DNA of 64,000 bases from positions 992,001-1,056,000 of the forward strand of contig NZ_JANHAU010000001.1 of the NCBI RefSeq assembly GCF_024464185.1. The letters are read 5' to 3'. How positions within the stretch are numbered: position 1 is the first letter of the stretch; each line of letters opens with the position of its first letter. Below the pieces are notes generated by a model, which worked only from the letters and a program-made list of their open reading frames with translations, was not told where the DNA came from and ran no database searches. Source of the stretch: Haloarchaeobius salinus. Lineage in GTDB: Archaea; Halobacteriota; Halobacteria; Halobacteriales; Natrialbaceae. A program made the translations under genes and the position numbers. Of this stretch, positions 1 to 8,474 are shown in pieces.

Positions 1-2
1 GC

Positions 3-278
3 GGCCCCGCGACGGTGCGGGAGTTCGAGGCGGAAGTGATGGTACTCAACCACCCGACGCGCATCGACGACGGCTACGAGCCCGTCGTCCACCTCGAGAC
101 CATCAGCGAGGCCGCCGTCTTCCACCCGGACGACGGCCAGTTGCTCCCCGGCGACACCGGCCACGCGACGGTCCGGTTCAAGTTCCAGCCCTACCTCGTC
201 GAGGAGGGCCAGCGGTTCGTCTTCCGCGAGGGCCAGTCCAAGGGCGTCGGCACCGTCACCGGAGTCCACCGGGAGTAG
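3..278 (+). CDS. Translational GTPase, EF-Tu/GTPBP1-like, C-terminal fragment
   Basis: Only the last 91 residues or so are inside the window; the reading frame is open from the left edge, so the start and G domain lie outside. The visible part is an all-beta segment with the pattern of the third, EF-Tu-like domain: a strand with HPTRIDDGYEPVVHL, a GDTGHATVRFKF strand and a closing GxGTV strand. This fits the archaeal GTPBP1-like relatives of EF-1alpha rather than EF-1alpha itself, which I would expect to end in a basic tail. Role in translation or RNA handling is inferred from the family only. Confidence 0.65.
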   Translation, partial: GPATVREFEAEVMVLNHPTRIDDGYEPVVHLETISEAAVFHPDDGQLLPGDTGHATVRFKFQPYLVEEGQRFVFREGQSKGVGTVTGVHRE

Positions 279-367
279 ACACGACACCCGTTCTCGCGAC
301 CGCCCTGACCACGCAGGCCCCGTTCCCCGATAACGGTTTCAGACCCCCCGTCGTACCCCTACCTCCG

Positions 368-1321
368 ATGGATCCGGACGCCCTGGCCACCCGTCTCCTC
401 ACCGCCGCCACCGGGCTGGTCCTCCTCGTGCTGTACCTGCTGCTCGGTGCCCTGTTCGCCGGCGTGTTCGCCGTCCTCTGGGCGGGCACCCCCGACCCCG
501 TCTGGCTCGCCGTCGCGTTGCTCGCCTCCGCGCTGCTGTTCGGCTACGCGAGCTACCGTGGCGGCACCGCCCGCATCCTCTCCTCGCTCGAGGCGACGGA
601 GCTCCCCCGGGACCGCGCCCCGGAGCTCCACGCCCGCGTCGAGCGCCTCGCCGACCGGATGGACGTCGGGTCGCCGACGCTGCTCGTCGGCCGGATGCCC
701 ATGCCCAACGCGCTCGCCATCGGCGGGCGCGCCGACGGCAGCGTTGTCGTCCTCGACGCCGGGCTGTTCCGCCTGCTCACGCTGGACGAGCTGGAGACCA
801 TCGTCGCCCACGAGCTCGCCCACATCGAGAGCCGCGACAGCCTCGTCCAGACGCTCGGCTACAGCGTCCTCGAGACGTTCAGCGGCTTGCTGTTCCTCCT
901 GCTGTTGCCCGTGGGCCTCCTCGTCGTCGGGGTGCGACGTGCGGTCCGACTCCTGCTCGGCCGTCCCGTCGAGCCGCTCGTCAAGCACGTCGAGCGTGCG
1001 TACGTCGTCGTCGCCGGTGTCGTCGTCGCCTCGACCGTCGTCGCGACGCTGCTGCTGCGGGCGCACTCCCGTCGGCGCGAGCTCTTCGCCGACGACCGTG
1101 CCGCCGACGTGACCGGTCGCCCCGCCGACCTCGCCCGCGCGCTGACCCGCATCGAGCGCGCGTCGACCCCCGACCGTGGCCTGCTCTCCTCGCTGTACAT
1201 CCACGGCGAGGACGAGGGCGGCCTCACGCGACTGTTCGCGACGCACCCGCCGATGCGCGAGCGCGTCGAGCGCCTGCTCGACCGCGCGGACGAGGCCTGG
1301 ACACCCATCGAGGTCCAGTAG
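368..1321 (+). CDS. htpX: HtpX-like membrane zinc metalloprotease (peptidase M48)
   Basis: A 317-residue membrane protease. Two hydrophobic segments lie in the first 70 residues and another pair around residues 165-240. The zinc-binding HExxH motif is HELAH at residues 148-152, facing the cytosol in this family, and the third ligand is probably Glu238 in RRELFADD. The C-terminus carries the usual THPPMRERVERL segment. HtpX-type enzymes degrade misfolded membrane proteins. Length is normal for the family and the ATG start sits directly after a short intergenic gap. No coupled neighbour; the following gene is convergent. Confidence 0.93.
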   Translation: MDPDALATRLLTAATGLVLLVLYLLLGALFAGVFAVLWAGTPDPVWLAVALLASALLFGYASYRGGTARILSSLEATELPRDRAPELHARVERLADRMDVGSPTLLVGRMPMPNALAIGGRADGSVVVLDAGLFRLLTLDELETIVAHELAHIESRDSLVQTLGYSVLETFSGLLFLLLLPVGLLVVGVRRAVRLLLGRPVEPLVKHVERAYVVVAGVVVASTVVATLLLRAHSRRRELFADDRAADVTGRPADLARALTRIERASTPDRGLLSSLYIHGEDEGGLTRLFATHPPMRERVERLLDRADEAWTPIEVQ

Positions 1322-1354
1322 CCGGCGCGTCGGGGGACCGTCGAGCGGGCGACG

Positions 1355-2026
1355 CTACCGCCAGGGCGGCTCGACCAGCTCGTCCAGTCGCTCGACCGCG
1401 TACGTCGGCGTCGGCTCCGGCGTCGACCCGTCGCCGAGCCACACCGAGCGCAGGCCGGCCGCGTGGGCCCCCTGCACGTCGGAGGTGAGCGAGTTCCCCA
1501 CGTGGACCGCGCGGTCCGCGTCGGCGTCGAGCAGGTCCAGCACGTGGTGGAACGGCTCCGGAGCCGGTTTCGCCGCGGTGTCGTAGCCCGCGTGGACGAC
1601 GTGCTCGAACCGGTCCGTGAACGGGAGCGCGCCCAGCTTCGCGGTCTGCATCGCCGGTGCGCCGTTCGTGACGATGGCGAGCCGGTGGTCGGCGGCGAGG
1701 GCGTCGACGGCCGCAGCCGCGCCCGGCAGCGGGTCGACCGCCGTCTGGTCCCGTGTCTCGGTGTAGGCGTCGGCGACCGCGTGGCCGTCCTCGGGGTCGA
1801 GCCCGCGGTCGCTGGCGAGATCGGCGAAGCAGAGCCGACGGAGGTGGCCGATGTCGTCGGCTTCCTCGGCGTAGTCGTCGTAGACCCCCACGTAGTCGCT
1901 GGCGTCGAACACCGGCTCGACGCCCGCGGCCTCGAACGACAGCGAGAGCACCTCGCCGACGCTCCGCCGGTACCGACAGAGCGTGTCGTCGAGGTCGAAC
2001 AGCACCGTGTCGACTGGGTCGGTCAT
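1355..2026 (-). CDS. HAD-superfamily hydrolase
   Basis: A 223-residue HAD phosphatase-type enzyme. Motif I is FDLDDTLC near residue 10 (nucleophile and general-acid aspartates), motif II is IVTNG near residue 119, the motif III lysine lies in AKPAPEPF, and motif IV is GNSLTSD. The cap is helical and placed between motifs I and II, so it is a class I member (phosphoglycolate-phosphatase or dehalogenase-like). The substrate cannot be told from sequence. It is divergent from the HEAT-repeat gene and has a TATA element about 29 bp before its ATG, so the transcript is probably leaderless. Confidence 0.88.
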   Translation of the reverse strand: MTDPVDTVLFDLDDTLCRYRRSVGEVLSLSFEAAGVEPVFDASDYVGVYDDYAEEADDIGHLRRLCFADLASDRGLDPEDGHAVADAYTETRDQTAVDPLPGAAAAVDALAADHRLAIVTNGAPAMQTAKLGALPFTDRFEHVVHAGYDTAAKPAPEPFHHVLDLLDADADRAVHVGNSLTSDVQGAHAAGLRSVWLGDGSTPEPTPTYAVERLDELVEPPWR

Positions 2027-2051
2027 CGTGTCGGAGTGGGACCCGATGGCC

Positions 2052-2058
2052 CTTAAAC
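2052..2058 (-). promoter_or_regulatory. TATA element of the HAD hydrolase gene
   Basis: CTTAAAC-type box (read on the plus strand) centred about 29 bp from the ATG at 2026, a spacing typical of leaderless haloarchaeal transcripts. Only about 70 bp separate this gene from its divergent neighbour. Confidence 0.45.
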
Positions 2059-2099
2059 TGGTGGACCGGACTTATGCCGACGCGCACGGACCCGGACGT

Positions 2100-3551
2100 A
2101 TGGACGACCCACTCGTCTTCTCCCTCCCGGACAGCGTCTTCGTCGCGTTCGACGACGAGCCGACCGTCGCGGACCGGCGGGGCGCGCGCCACGCCATCGA
2201 CGCCGACGACTTCGCGGCGTTCTTCCGTCGCTACGGCGTCGACATCCGCGAGGCCGACGGCGAGGACGTGCGCTCCCTCGGCGACCTGCTCTCGACGCTC
2301 TCGTGGGAGGACGCCGAGGCGACGACGGTGCCACATCCGGCCGACGCCGACGAGCTCGCCGCCCTCACGCGGTTGTTCCTCGCCTACGGCGCGGCGGGCG
2401 CGAGCCTCGACCCCGCCGACGGCACGACGACGTACCTCGACGACGACGGGCTGCGGGCGACCGCGCGACGGACGGCGGACGGCTGTGACGGCTGTACGGC
2501 CGCCGCGGTCGACCAGATCGGCGCGACGTACTACGAGATCTGCGACCCGCACCGCAGAGCACTGTACCGGCGGGCGGTCGAAGCCGCGGCCGACGACGAG
2601 CCCGACCTCGACGCCATCGACGTCGCCGACTGCGTGGACAGGCTCGAGAGCGACGACGACCCGACCGCCGCGGCGGCCGCACTCGCCAGGGTCGCCCGCG
2701 AGGAACCCGGGCGCGTCCGGCCCGCAAGCGATGCGCTGTTCGACGTGCTCGACCGGCTGCGGGCGGACCCGTTCGCCGACGAGGGGCCGGCGACGGCCGC
2801 GGTCACCGCGCTGGCCGGACTGGCGACGGTCGACGCCGAGACGCGGACGCGGCTCGTCGAGCTCCTGGACGACGACCACGCCGGCGTCCGACGCTGTGCC
2901 GCGACCGCCGTCGGCGTCGCCGCGGAGGACCCACCGACTGCGGCCGCCCTCGTCGCGAGCGAGGACGACGACGGCCTGCTCGACCGTGTCGTCGGCGGGG
3001 CGGGGTCGTCGCCGACCATCGAACGCCTGCGGGCGATGCTCGACGAGGAGTCGCCCGGGAACCGCGCCCGGGCGCTGTTCGCGCTGACCGAGCTCGCCCG
3101 GGACGAGCCTGCCGCCGTCGCACCGGTCGCCGAGGCGATCCGGGCCCACCTCGGCGACGACGACCCGGACGCGCGGTTCCGGGCGATCATCGCTCTCGGG
3201 GTCCTCGCCCGCCACGACTCCGACCTCGTGGGCGACGCCCTCGGGCGACTCCGGGGGTTCGCCGGCGGCGAAGGCCCGGACGCCGACGCGGCGACGGTCG
3301 CGCTCGCGTACTGCCTCGCGGGCGGACTGGACGTGGGCACGGACCGGGGCGACCTCCGCCGGGGGATGCGCGACCTCGCGGACCCCTCCCGACAGCCAGT
3401 CCGGACCGTCCGGGAGGCCGCGCTGGCGCTCGGCGCGGTCGGCAGCGACTCGGACCGGGACTACCTCTCGTGGGTCCGGGACTGCGCGGGCTCGCCCCGC
3501 GTGGCGAACGCGGCCGAGCGGGCGGCGCGGGACCTCCGCGAGCGGGTCTGA
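2100..3551 (+). CDS. HEAT-repeat protein with Cys/His metal-binding-like motif
   Basis: A 483-residue protein; the ATG at 2100 was chosen because an earlier in-frame start would overlap the divergent HAD gene. The N-terminal 125 residues are acidic and of unknown fold. A CxxC...CxxH motif follows (C129, C132, C148, H151), which looks like a small zinc site. From about residue 180 to the end the sequence is helical and alanine-rich with repeats such as RARALFALTELARDEP and ARFRAIIALGVLARHD, the pattern of HEAT or PBS-lyase-like repeats used for protein binding. A paralogue with the same layout is at 55607-57040. Function unknown; a scaffold role is inference. Confidence 0.72.
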   Translation: MDDPLVFSLPDSVFVAFDDEPTVADRRGARHAIDADDFAAFFRRYGVDIREADGEDVRSLGDLLSTLSWEDAEATTVPHPADADELAALTRLFLAYGAAGASLDPADGTTTYLDDDGLRATARRTADGCDGCTAAAVDQIGATYYEICDPHRRALYRRAVEAAADDEPDLDAIDVADCVDRLESDDDPTAAAAALARVAREEPGRVRPASDALFDVLDRLRADPFADEGPATAAVTALAGLATVDAETRTRLVELLDDDHAGVRRCAATAVGVAAEDPPTAAALVASEDDDGLLDRVVGGAGSSPTIERLRAMLDEESPGNRARALFALTELARDEPAAVAPVAEAIRAHLGDDDPDARFRAIIALGVLARHDSDLVGDALGRLRGFAGGEGPDADAATVALAYCLAGGLDVGTDRGDLRRGMRDLADPSRQPVRTVREAALALGAVGSDSDRDYLSWVRDCAGSPRVANAAERAARDLRERV

Positions 3552-3599
3552 GGACGCCCCTACCGTCGTGTGCGAACGGGTCACATCCCTGGCGAACCG

Positions 3600-3606
3600 T
3601 TTTTAG
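3600..3606 (+). promoter_or_regulatory. TATA element of the GNAT operon
   Basis: A TTTTTAG box centred 25 bp before the ATG at 3628, so the first acetyltransferase of the three-gene run is probably translated from a leaderless mRNA. Confidence 0.5.
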
Positions 3607-3627
3607 CTGGCTGGACGATGCAGGCCC

Positions 3628-4242
3628 ATGGACCTGTTCCCCGCCGCGTTCGAGACCGAGCGACTGCGGTACGAGCGACTCGACGAGTCGATGGGGGCGT
3701 TCGAGCTGTACGAGCACACGAGCAGCGACGAGTTCGCCGAGATCGGCCGGTTCATCTCGAAGGGCCAGCACCACACGCCGAAGGAGGCCGCGGACTACCT
3801 GGCCGAATCGGCGGAGCGCTGGACCGAGGGCAGCCGCGCGAACTGGGCGATGTACCCGAAAGCCGGCGAGGACGGTGCCGGCGAGTTCGCCGGCGTCGCG
3901 AGCTGCATCCCGCTGTGGGACCGCCGGACCGCACGGCTCGGCGTCTGGCTCCGGAAGCCGTTCTGGGGTCGGGGCTACTCCGGCGAGCGCGCGGACGCCC
4001 TTATCTCGCTGGCGTTCGACCGACTCGACCTCGAACTCGTCGGCGCGGGCTGTGTGGCCGGGAACGAGAACTCGAAGCGCGCCATCGAGAAGTACGTCGA
4101 CCGCTGGGGCGGGACGTACGAGGGCCTGCTGCGGAACTGGCTCACCCTCGACGACGAACCCCGGGACCTCCACCGCTTCAGCATCAGCCGCGCGGAGTAC
4201 GAGGCGAGCGACGTCGCGCCGGAGCTGGCCGTCGATGAGTGA
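3628..4242 (+). CDS. GNAT-family N-acetyltransferase, RimJ/RimL-like (copy 1 of 3)
   Basis: A 204-residue acetyltransferase of the RimJ/RimL type (GNAT fold, acetyl-CoA donor). The acetyl-CoA pyrophosphate-binding loop is RKPFWGRGYSGERA, and the family's NENSKRAIEKYVDRWGG helix follows; the latter normally packs on the acetyl-CoA pantetheine arm. The start of the protein (FPAAFETERLRYERL) matches the usual RimJ/L beginning. It is the first of three adjacent paralogues; its TGA overlaps the ATG of the next by eight bases, implying translational coupling. Substrate unknown: protein N-termini, small molecules and antibiotics are all possible for the family. Confidence 0.88.
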   Translation: MDLFPAAFETERLRYERLDESMGAFELYEHTSSDEFAEIGRFISKGQHHTPKEAADYLAESAERWTEGSRANWAMYPKAGEDGAGEFAGVASCIPLWDRRTARLGVWLRKPFWGRGYSGERADALISLAFDRLDLELVGAGCVAGNENSKRAIEKYVDRWGGTYEGLLRNWLTLDDEPRDLHRFSISRAEYEASDVAPELAVDE

Positions 4243-4915
4243 GCTGTTCCCCGACCGCATCGAGAGCGAGCGGCTCGTCCTCGAACACGAGTCGCCCGCC
4301 GACGCGGACCTCTTCGAGCGGTACCGGCACCTGTCGACGGACGCGGTCGACCCGGCGGCGTTCGAGTACATCCCGGTCTCGCCCCACGAGCATCCCCAGG
4401 ACACCGCGGAGATGCTGAGCCATCGACACGAGCGCTGGGCGGACGGCGTCGGTGCGACCTACGTCGTCCGGCCGAAAGCGGGCGAGGACGGAGCAGGCCT
4501 CCCGGCCGGTGAGGCCGAACTGCTCGCCGACTGGGAGAAGCGGAGCGCGTACTTCGCGTTCGGCCTCCGGAAGCGGTTCTGGGGGCGGGGCTACTCCGGC
4601 GAGCGCGCCGCCGCGCTCGTCTCGCTGGCGTTCGACCGGCTCGACCTCGAGGTCGTGACCGTCACCCACCTCGATGCCAACGAGAACTCGCGTCGGGCCG
4701 TCGAGAAGTACGTCGAGCGCTTCGGCGGCCGGCGCGAGGGCACCATCAGGAACCAGCTCACGCTCGACGACGAGCCCGTCGATACCGTCCGCTACAGCAT
4801 CAGTCGCGCCGAGTACGGGGCCAGCGACCCGGAGCGCGAGCACACGTTCCACGACACGATGACTGACCGCCACACACGACCGACGACCACCACAGACGAC
4901 GAGACCCAGCCATGA
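4235..4915 (+). CDS. GNAT-family N-acetyltransferase, RimJ/RimL-like (copy 2 of 3)
   Basis: A 226-residue paralogue of the preceding gene. The ATG at 4235 lies inside the end of copy 1, and its TGA overlaps the ATG of copy 3 in an ATGA arrangement, so all three should be co-translated. The same acetyl-CoA loop (RKRFWGRGYSGERAAAL) and NENSRRAVEKYVERFGG helix are present. It differs from copy 1 in the substrate-facing N-terminal half (residues 30-90) and carries a 30-residue hydrophilic C-terminal tail rich in Thr, Asp and His, which suggests a different acceptor or partner. Confidence 0.87.
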   Translation: MSELFPDRIESERLVLEHESPADADLFERYRHLSTDAVDPAAFEYIPVSPHEHPQDTAEMLSHRHERWADGVGATYVVRPKAGEDGAGLPAGEAELLADWEKRSAYFAFGLRKRFWGRGYSGERAAALVSLAFDRLDLEVVTVTHLDANENSRRAVEKYVERFGGRREGTIRNQLTLDDEPVDTVRYSISRAEYGASDPEREHTFHDTMTDRHTRPTTTTDDETQP

Positions 4916-5601
4916 ACGTCGAACTCACCGACTGGGAGGGGCTGCTCCCCCGACGCATCGACACCGACCGCCTGACGCTGCTCCCGTCCACTCCGGAGGT
5001 GCTGGATCCGCTCGCGTTCTACCGGGTCTGCTCGGGCGACCCGGCCATCGACGAGGTGACCGAACACCTCACCTGGGAGCCCCACGCGACCCCGAAGGAG
5101 ACGCTGGAGTTCCTCGAGATGACCAGGGAGGGACTCGACGCCGGCGAGGACGCCAGCTACCAGCTGTACGTCGAGCCGGCCGACGCGCCCGGAGACATCG
5201 ACGGCCCGTCGCCCCGCGGGCCGTACGCCGACACCGACCTCGTGCTCGCCGGCGGTGCGGGCATGGGTATCGACTGGGACCGACGGACCGGGACGCTCGG
5301 GACGTGGCTCCGCAAGCCGTTCTGGGGGCGGGGCTACTCCGGCGAGCGTGCCGCCGCGTTCGTCGCACTGGCGTTCGAGTGCCTCGACCTCGAGGTCGTC
5401 GCCGTCGAGCACGTCGCCGGGAACGAGAACTCCCGACGGGCAATCGGGAAGTACGTCGAGCGCTTCGGCGGCCGGAAGGAGGGCGCGCTCCGGAACTGGG
5501 CGCTGAAAGACGGCGAGCCGGTCACCCAGCACCGCTACAGCATCACCCGCGAGGAGTACGAGGCGAGCGACGCCGGGCTCGACGTGGTCGGCGCGCCGTG
5601 A
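4912..5601 (+). CDS. GNAT-family N-acetyltransferase, RimJ/RimL-like (copy 3 of 3)
   Basis: A 229-residue third paralogue, ATG overlapping the stop of copy 2. It keeps LRKPFWGRGYSGERAAAF and the NENSRRAIGKYVERFGG helix. Compared with copies 1 and 2 it has an extra acidic, Pro/Gly-rich loop of about 25 residues near residue 90, just before the central beta strands, in the region that normally shapes the acceptor pocket. All three copies remain intact, so none looks like a decaying duplicate. Divergence in the acceptor half with conservation of the CoA half argues for distinct substrates (inference). Confidence 0.87.
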   Translation: MNVELTDWEGLLPRRIDTDRLTLLPSTPEVLDPLAFYRVCSGDPAIDEVTEHLTWEPHATPKETLEFLEMTREGLDAGEDASYQLYVEPADAPGDIDGPSPRGPYADTDLVLAGGAGMGIDWDRRTGTLGTWLRKPFWGRGYSGERAAAFVALAFECLDLEVVAVEHVAGNENSRRAIGKYVERFGGRKEGALRNWALKDGEPVTQHRYSITREEYEASDAGLDVVGAP

Positions 5602-5804
5602 GCGAGCCGCGGCCGGTCGCGGCTCCCGTGACGGCCGGCCGGCCGACGAGTCCGCGACCAACGCCCGGTTCGATTCGCGAGGTGGGTACTTGAAAGCGAC
5701 CCCTACAATATTTGATTGAAATGTGATATAGTCAACGGAACGGAGGCAACGAACCGGGAGTTTGCCGAAGATATTTACCGAATGCGGCAGAACTGGTTCC
5801 TGTC
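5602..5804. other. Intergenic region with AT-rich promoter
   Basis: About 200 bp with no gene I can support. The second half is clearly AT-rich against the local background (around 5695-5740), and an ATATTTA box at 5771-5777 lies about 31 bp before the next start codon and is the likely promoter of the membrane protein gene at 5805. Confidence 0.5.
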
Positions 5805-6446
5805 ATGTCATCGAACACGAGCCTCGAGAACTCGCGGCTGAACGGGACCGGTGTCGACGTGCGCTCGGCCGCCATCAGCGCGGGTGCCGGCGCGGTCGCC
5901 TTCGTGGCGAGCTACCTGGTGACGTTCCTGCTGTGGACCCAGACCGCACTCCCGGACCCGGAGACGTTCGACCAGGCCATCGACCAGGCGTTCGTCCAGT
6001 CGGTCCGCGACACCGTGCCGTCGTGGAAGGCCGCGGGGATGACGCTGTACAACGCCCACTTCGTCGACCTCACCTACAGCACGCCGTCCGGCTCCAGCGC
6101 GGTGAACCTCATCGACGCGGCCGGTGGCGGCCTCGTCACCTTCGCGCTGGCCGTGCCGCCGCTGTTCCTGCTGCTCGCGGGGTTCGTGGCGGTGTCCGTC
6201 GGCGACGTGACGACCGACCTGCCGAACGCGGTGGCCGCGGGCGCGCTCGTCCTCGTCGGCTACCTGCTGTTCGCGCTCGTCGGGACCGTCCTGTTCGGCC
6301 ACACCGAGACCGTCGAGTTCTTCGGCTTCTCGGGCCAGTACACCCTCAGCGTCCCGCTCGTCTCGACCGTCGTCTTCCTCGGCGTCGTCTACCCGGTCGT
6401 GTTCGGCGGTCTCGGCGGCGTCGGCGCGTACCTCCTGCAGAACTAG
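5805..6446 (+). CDS. Haloarchaeal four-helix membrane protein, function unknown
   Basis: A 213-residue membrane protein I do not recognise. Hydrophobic segments lie near residues 22-45 (AGAGAVAFVASYLVTFLLW), 105-130 (VTFALAVPPLFLLLAGFVA), 140-165 and 182-210. The 60-residue loop between the first two helices is predicted extracellular and contains Asp, Ser and Tyr but no cysteine. The N-terminal tail resembles a short disordered cytosolic segment. Its stop codon overlaps that of the convergent GNAT gene in a CTAG tetranucleotide. Confidence 0.7.
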   Translation: MSSNTSLENSRLNGTGVDVRSAAISAGAGAVAFVASYLVTFLLWTQTALPDPETFDQAIDQAFVQSVRDTVPSWKAAGMTLYNAHFVDLTYSTPSGSSAVNLIDAAGGGLVTFALAVPPLFLLLAGFVAVSVGDVTTDLPNAVAAGALVLVGYLLFALVGTVLFGHTETVEFFGFSGQYTLSVPLVSTVVFLGVVYPVVFGGLGGVGAYLLQN

Positions 6447-6961
6447 AGCTCGCGGGCGACCATCTCGCCCCAGTGCGCGAAGCCGTGTCGCTCGTAGAAC
6501 GCCCGCGCCCGCTCGTTCTCCCGGTCCACGTCGAGCACCAGCCGGTCGAGCGGCAGGTCCTGTGACCGCGCGAACGCGACCGCCTCGTCCATGAGGTCGT
6601 CGGCGACGCCCGTGCCGCGGTGGGCGGGGGCGACCCACAGTTCGTTCAGCACCGCCGCGTCCCAGACGTGCGCGAGCCGTTCGGGCAGCACGAACACGTA
6701 GCCCGCCAGTGCGTCGACCGGGTCGTCGCCGTCGTCCGGTCCCTCGTCACCTTCGGGCTCGACGAGGATGCAGCGCTCGTCGTCGGTGACACAGCGGTCG
6801 ACCCACGCGAACCAGGATTCACGGTAGTCGTCGGTGAGTTTGCCCTCGTACTTCGCCCGCTTGTCGTCACCACCCGTGCCCGAGCCGAGGCCGAGCTCGA
6901 ACGCCCGCTTCGCCTCCCAGAGCGCCTCGGCGTCGGTGTCGGGGTCGTACGGTCTGACCAT
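6443..6961 (-). CDS. GNAT-family N-acetyltransferase
   Basis: A 172-residue acetyltransferase starting at MVRPYDPDTDAEALW; an upstream in-frame ATG at 7012 would add 17 poorly conserved residues. The acetyl-CoA loop is VAPAHRGTGVADDLMDEAV, followed by LVLDVDRENERARAFYERHGF, the standard C-terminal GNAT helix-strand pair. This single-domain form is unlike the RimJ/L-type trio upstream and belongs to the general GNAT group. Substrate unknown. Confidence 0.88.
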   Translation of the reverse strand: MVRPYDPDTDAEALWEAKRAFELGLGSGTGGDDKRAKYEGKLTDDYRESWFAWVDRCVTDDERCILVEPEGDEGPDDGDDPVDALAGYVFVLPERLAHVWDAAVLNELWVAPAHRGTGVADDLMDEAVAFARSQDLPLDRLVLDVDRENERARAFYERHGFAHWGEMVAREL

Positions 6962-7019
6962 GCCCGGGCTTCGTCGTGCGGTGGCTTCAGTCGTGTGGGT
7001 CCGGTCCGGCACGGCGAGC

Positions 7020-7667
7020 TCAGGCCGCGTACTCGTCGTACAGCCGGCTCGTCATCACGAACGCGCCGGTGACGACGAGCAGGAGCTGCTCGCCGCTGTC
7101 CGCGAGCGGGAACACGCGCTCTTGCACCTCGGCCTCGCCCGATCGGTCCGGGTTCGTGTCCACGCCCGTGTGGTACTGGGTCTCCTGCGTGGAGCCACGA
7201 GAGACCGACTGCGCGGGCTCCTCGCTCTCGAGCTCGACGAACGTCTGCACGAACCCCTTCCGGTCCGAGAGGTACATCTCGCCGTTGAACGCGTAGAACT
7301 GGTCGTGGACCGGCCAGAACAGGTTCGCGCCGTTGGTCATCAGGTCCGGGCCGATGGCCCCGAAGAGGGCGGCGACGACCGCCACCGCGCCGACGCGGTG
7401 GGCGGTGGGACCGAACCGACCGCGGAGGAGCGAGCCGTCGCCGCGCGAGCGGTCGTACAGCAGTACGATGCCGATGGCGGCGAGGAACACCAGCGAGTGG
7501 AACGCCGCGCGGTGCGCGCCGACGAGCACGAACCCGAGGAACACGTCGAGGTCGACCAGCATCGTCAGTCCGAGTACGGCGAGCAGGGCGCGCCAGGAGA
7601 ACGCGCGACCGAGGAGGGCACACGCGACCACACCGGCGAGTGCCACGTGAACGACTGTCGAGGGCAT
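7020..7667 (-). CDS. Membrane-bound metal-dependent hydrolase, YdjM/DUF457-like
   Basis: A 215-residue membrane protein beginning MPSTVVHVALAGVV. Features of the YdjM/DUF457 group are the early histidine in the first helix, the D(V)DVFLGF segment at the end of the second helix, and HRAAFHSLVF, which together supply conserved His and Asp residues for a presumed metal site. A hydrophilic stretch near residues 120-195 faces outward and a final hydrophobic segment ends the protein. The family is believed to include hydrolases, but the substrate is unknown. The ATG at 7667 is preferred to one 93 bp upstream. Confidence 0.75.
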   Translation of the reverse strand: MPSTVVHVALAGVVACALLGRAFSWRALLAVLGLTMLVDLDVFLGFVLVGAHRAAFHSLVFLAAIGIVLLYDRSRGDGSLLRGRFGPTAHRVGAVAVVAALFGAIGPDLMTNGANLFWPVHDQFYAFNGEMYLSDRKGFVQTFVELESEEPAQSVSRGSTQETQYHTGVDTNPDRSGEAEVQERVFPLADSGEQLLLVVTGAFVMTSRLYDEYAA

Positions 7668-7766
7668 ACCGGAGGCATCGTCGCTCGGAGCAAAACCCTT
7701 CGGGTTCGTCAGGTGTCGAAGGGGACTTTCGATACGCTTTTGCGCCGCGTGACCCTCCACCGGACG

Positions 7767-8474
7767 ATGAGCGACAGCCCACGCCGACAGCTGGCGACGA
7801 AGATCGCCGGCGAGGTCACCCTCTCCGCGGACCCCGGTTCGACCCTGCGGAAGTGGCGCACCGACTTCGACATCTCCCAGACGAACCTCGCGGCCGAGCT
7901 CGACGTCTCGTCGTCGGTCATCTCGGACTACGAGAGCGGCCGCCGCGAGAACCCTGGCATCGGCGTCGTGAGCCGCATCGTCGAGGCGCTCCTGACCATC
8001 GACGAGTCACGCGGCGGCGACCACATCCGCCAGTACGCCCGCGTCCTCTCGGCGGGCTTCGAGAGCGACATCGTCCGCGACCTGCGCGAGTACCCGACGA
8101 CCGTCCCGCTCTCGCGGCTGTACGACGCCATCGACGCGACCGAGGTGCAGTCCGGCCACGCGACCAGCGTCTCCGGGCACACCGTCATCGACTCCATCGC
8201 GGCCATCACGCGGCTCTCGTCCGAGGAGTTCTACCGGCTCTACGGCCAGTCCACCTCGCGGGCGCTCGTGTTCACCGAGATAACGCGCGGGGAGTCGCCG
8301 CTCGTGGCGATGCGCGTCGTCACCCCCACCCCGAACGCCGTCGTCCTGCACGGCATCGACGAGGAGGACCTCTGGGAGCACGCGCCGAAGCTCGCCCGCG
8401 CCGACGGCTTCTCGCTGGCCGTCACCGACGCCTCGACCGAGGAGATGCTGGAGTCGCTCGCGTCGCTGCCGTAG
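7767..8474 (+). CDS. XRE-type helix-turn-helix transcriptional regulator
   Basis: A 235-residue regulator. The helix-turn-helix spans roughly residues 28-65, with SQTNLAAELDVSSSVISDY as turn and recognition helix. The remaining 150 residues form a separate domain with no metal or nucleotide motif I recognise; the layout resembles the archaeal HTH group catalogued as COG1709 (from memory). It is convergent with HMG-CoA synthase, so control of that gene is possible but not shown. The ATG at 7767 directly precedes the domain; longer forms would run through the neighbouring gene's promoter. Confidence 0.8.
   Translation: MSDSPRRQLATKIAGEVTLSADPGSTLRKWRTDFDISQTNLAAELDVSSSVISDYESGRRENPGIGVVSRIVEALLTIDESRGGDHIRQYARVLSAGFESDIVRDLREYPTTVPLSRLYDAIDATEVQSGHATSVSGHTVIDSIAAITRLSSEEFYRLYGQSTSRALVFTEITRGESPLVAMRVVTPTPNAVVLHGIDEEDLWEHAPKLARADGFSLAVTDASTEEMLESLASLP

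Noticed and set aside
1224-3584. A 786-codon open frame on the minus strand across the HAD and HEAT genes
   Set aside because: It is an antisense shadow produced by high GC and G/C-biased third positions. The sense frames have recognisable motifs and acidic composition, while this frame is Arg/Gly-rich without domains.
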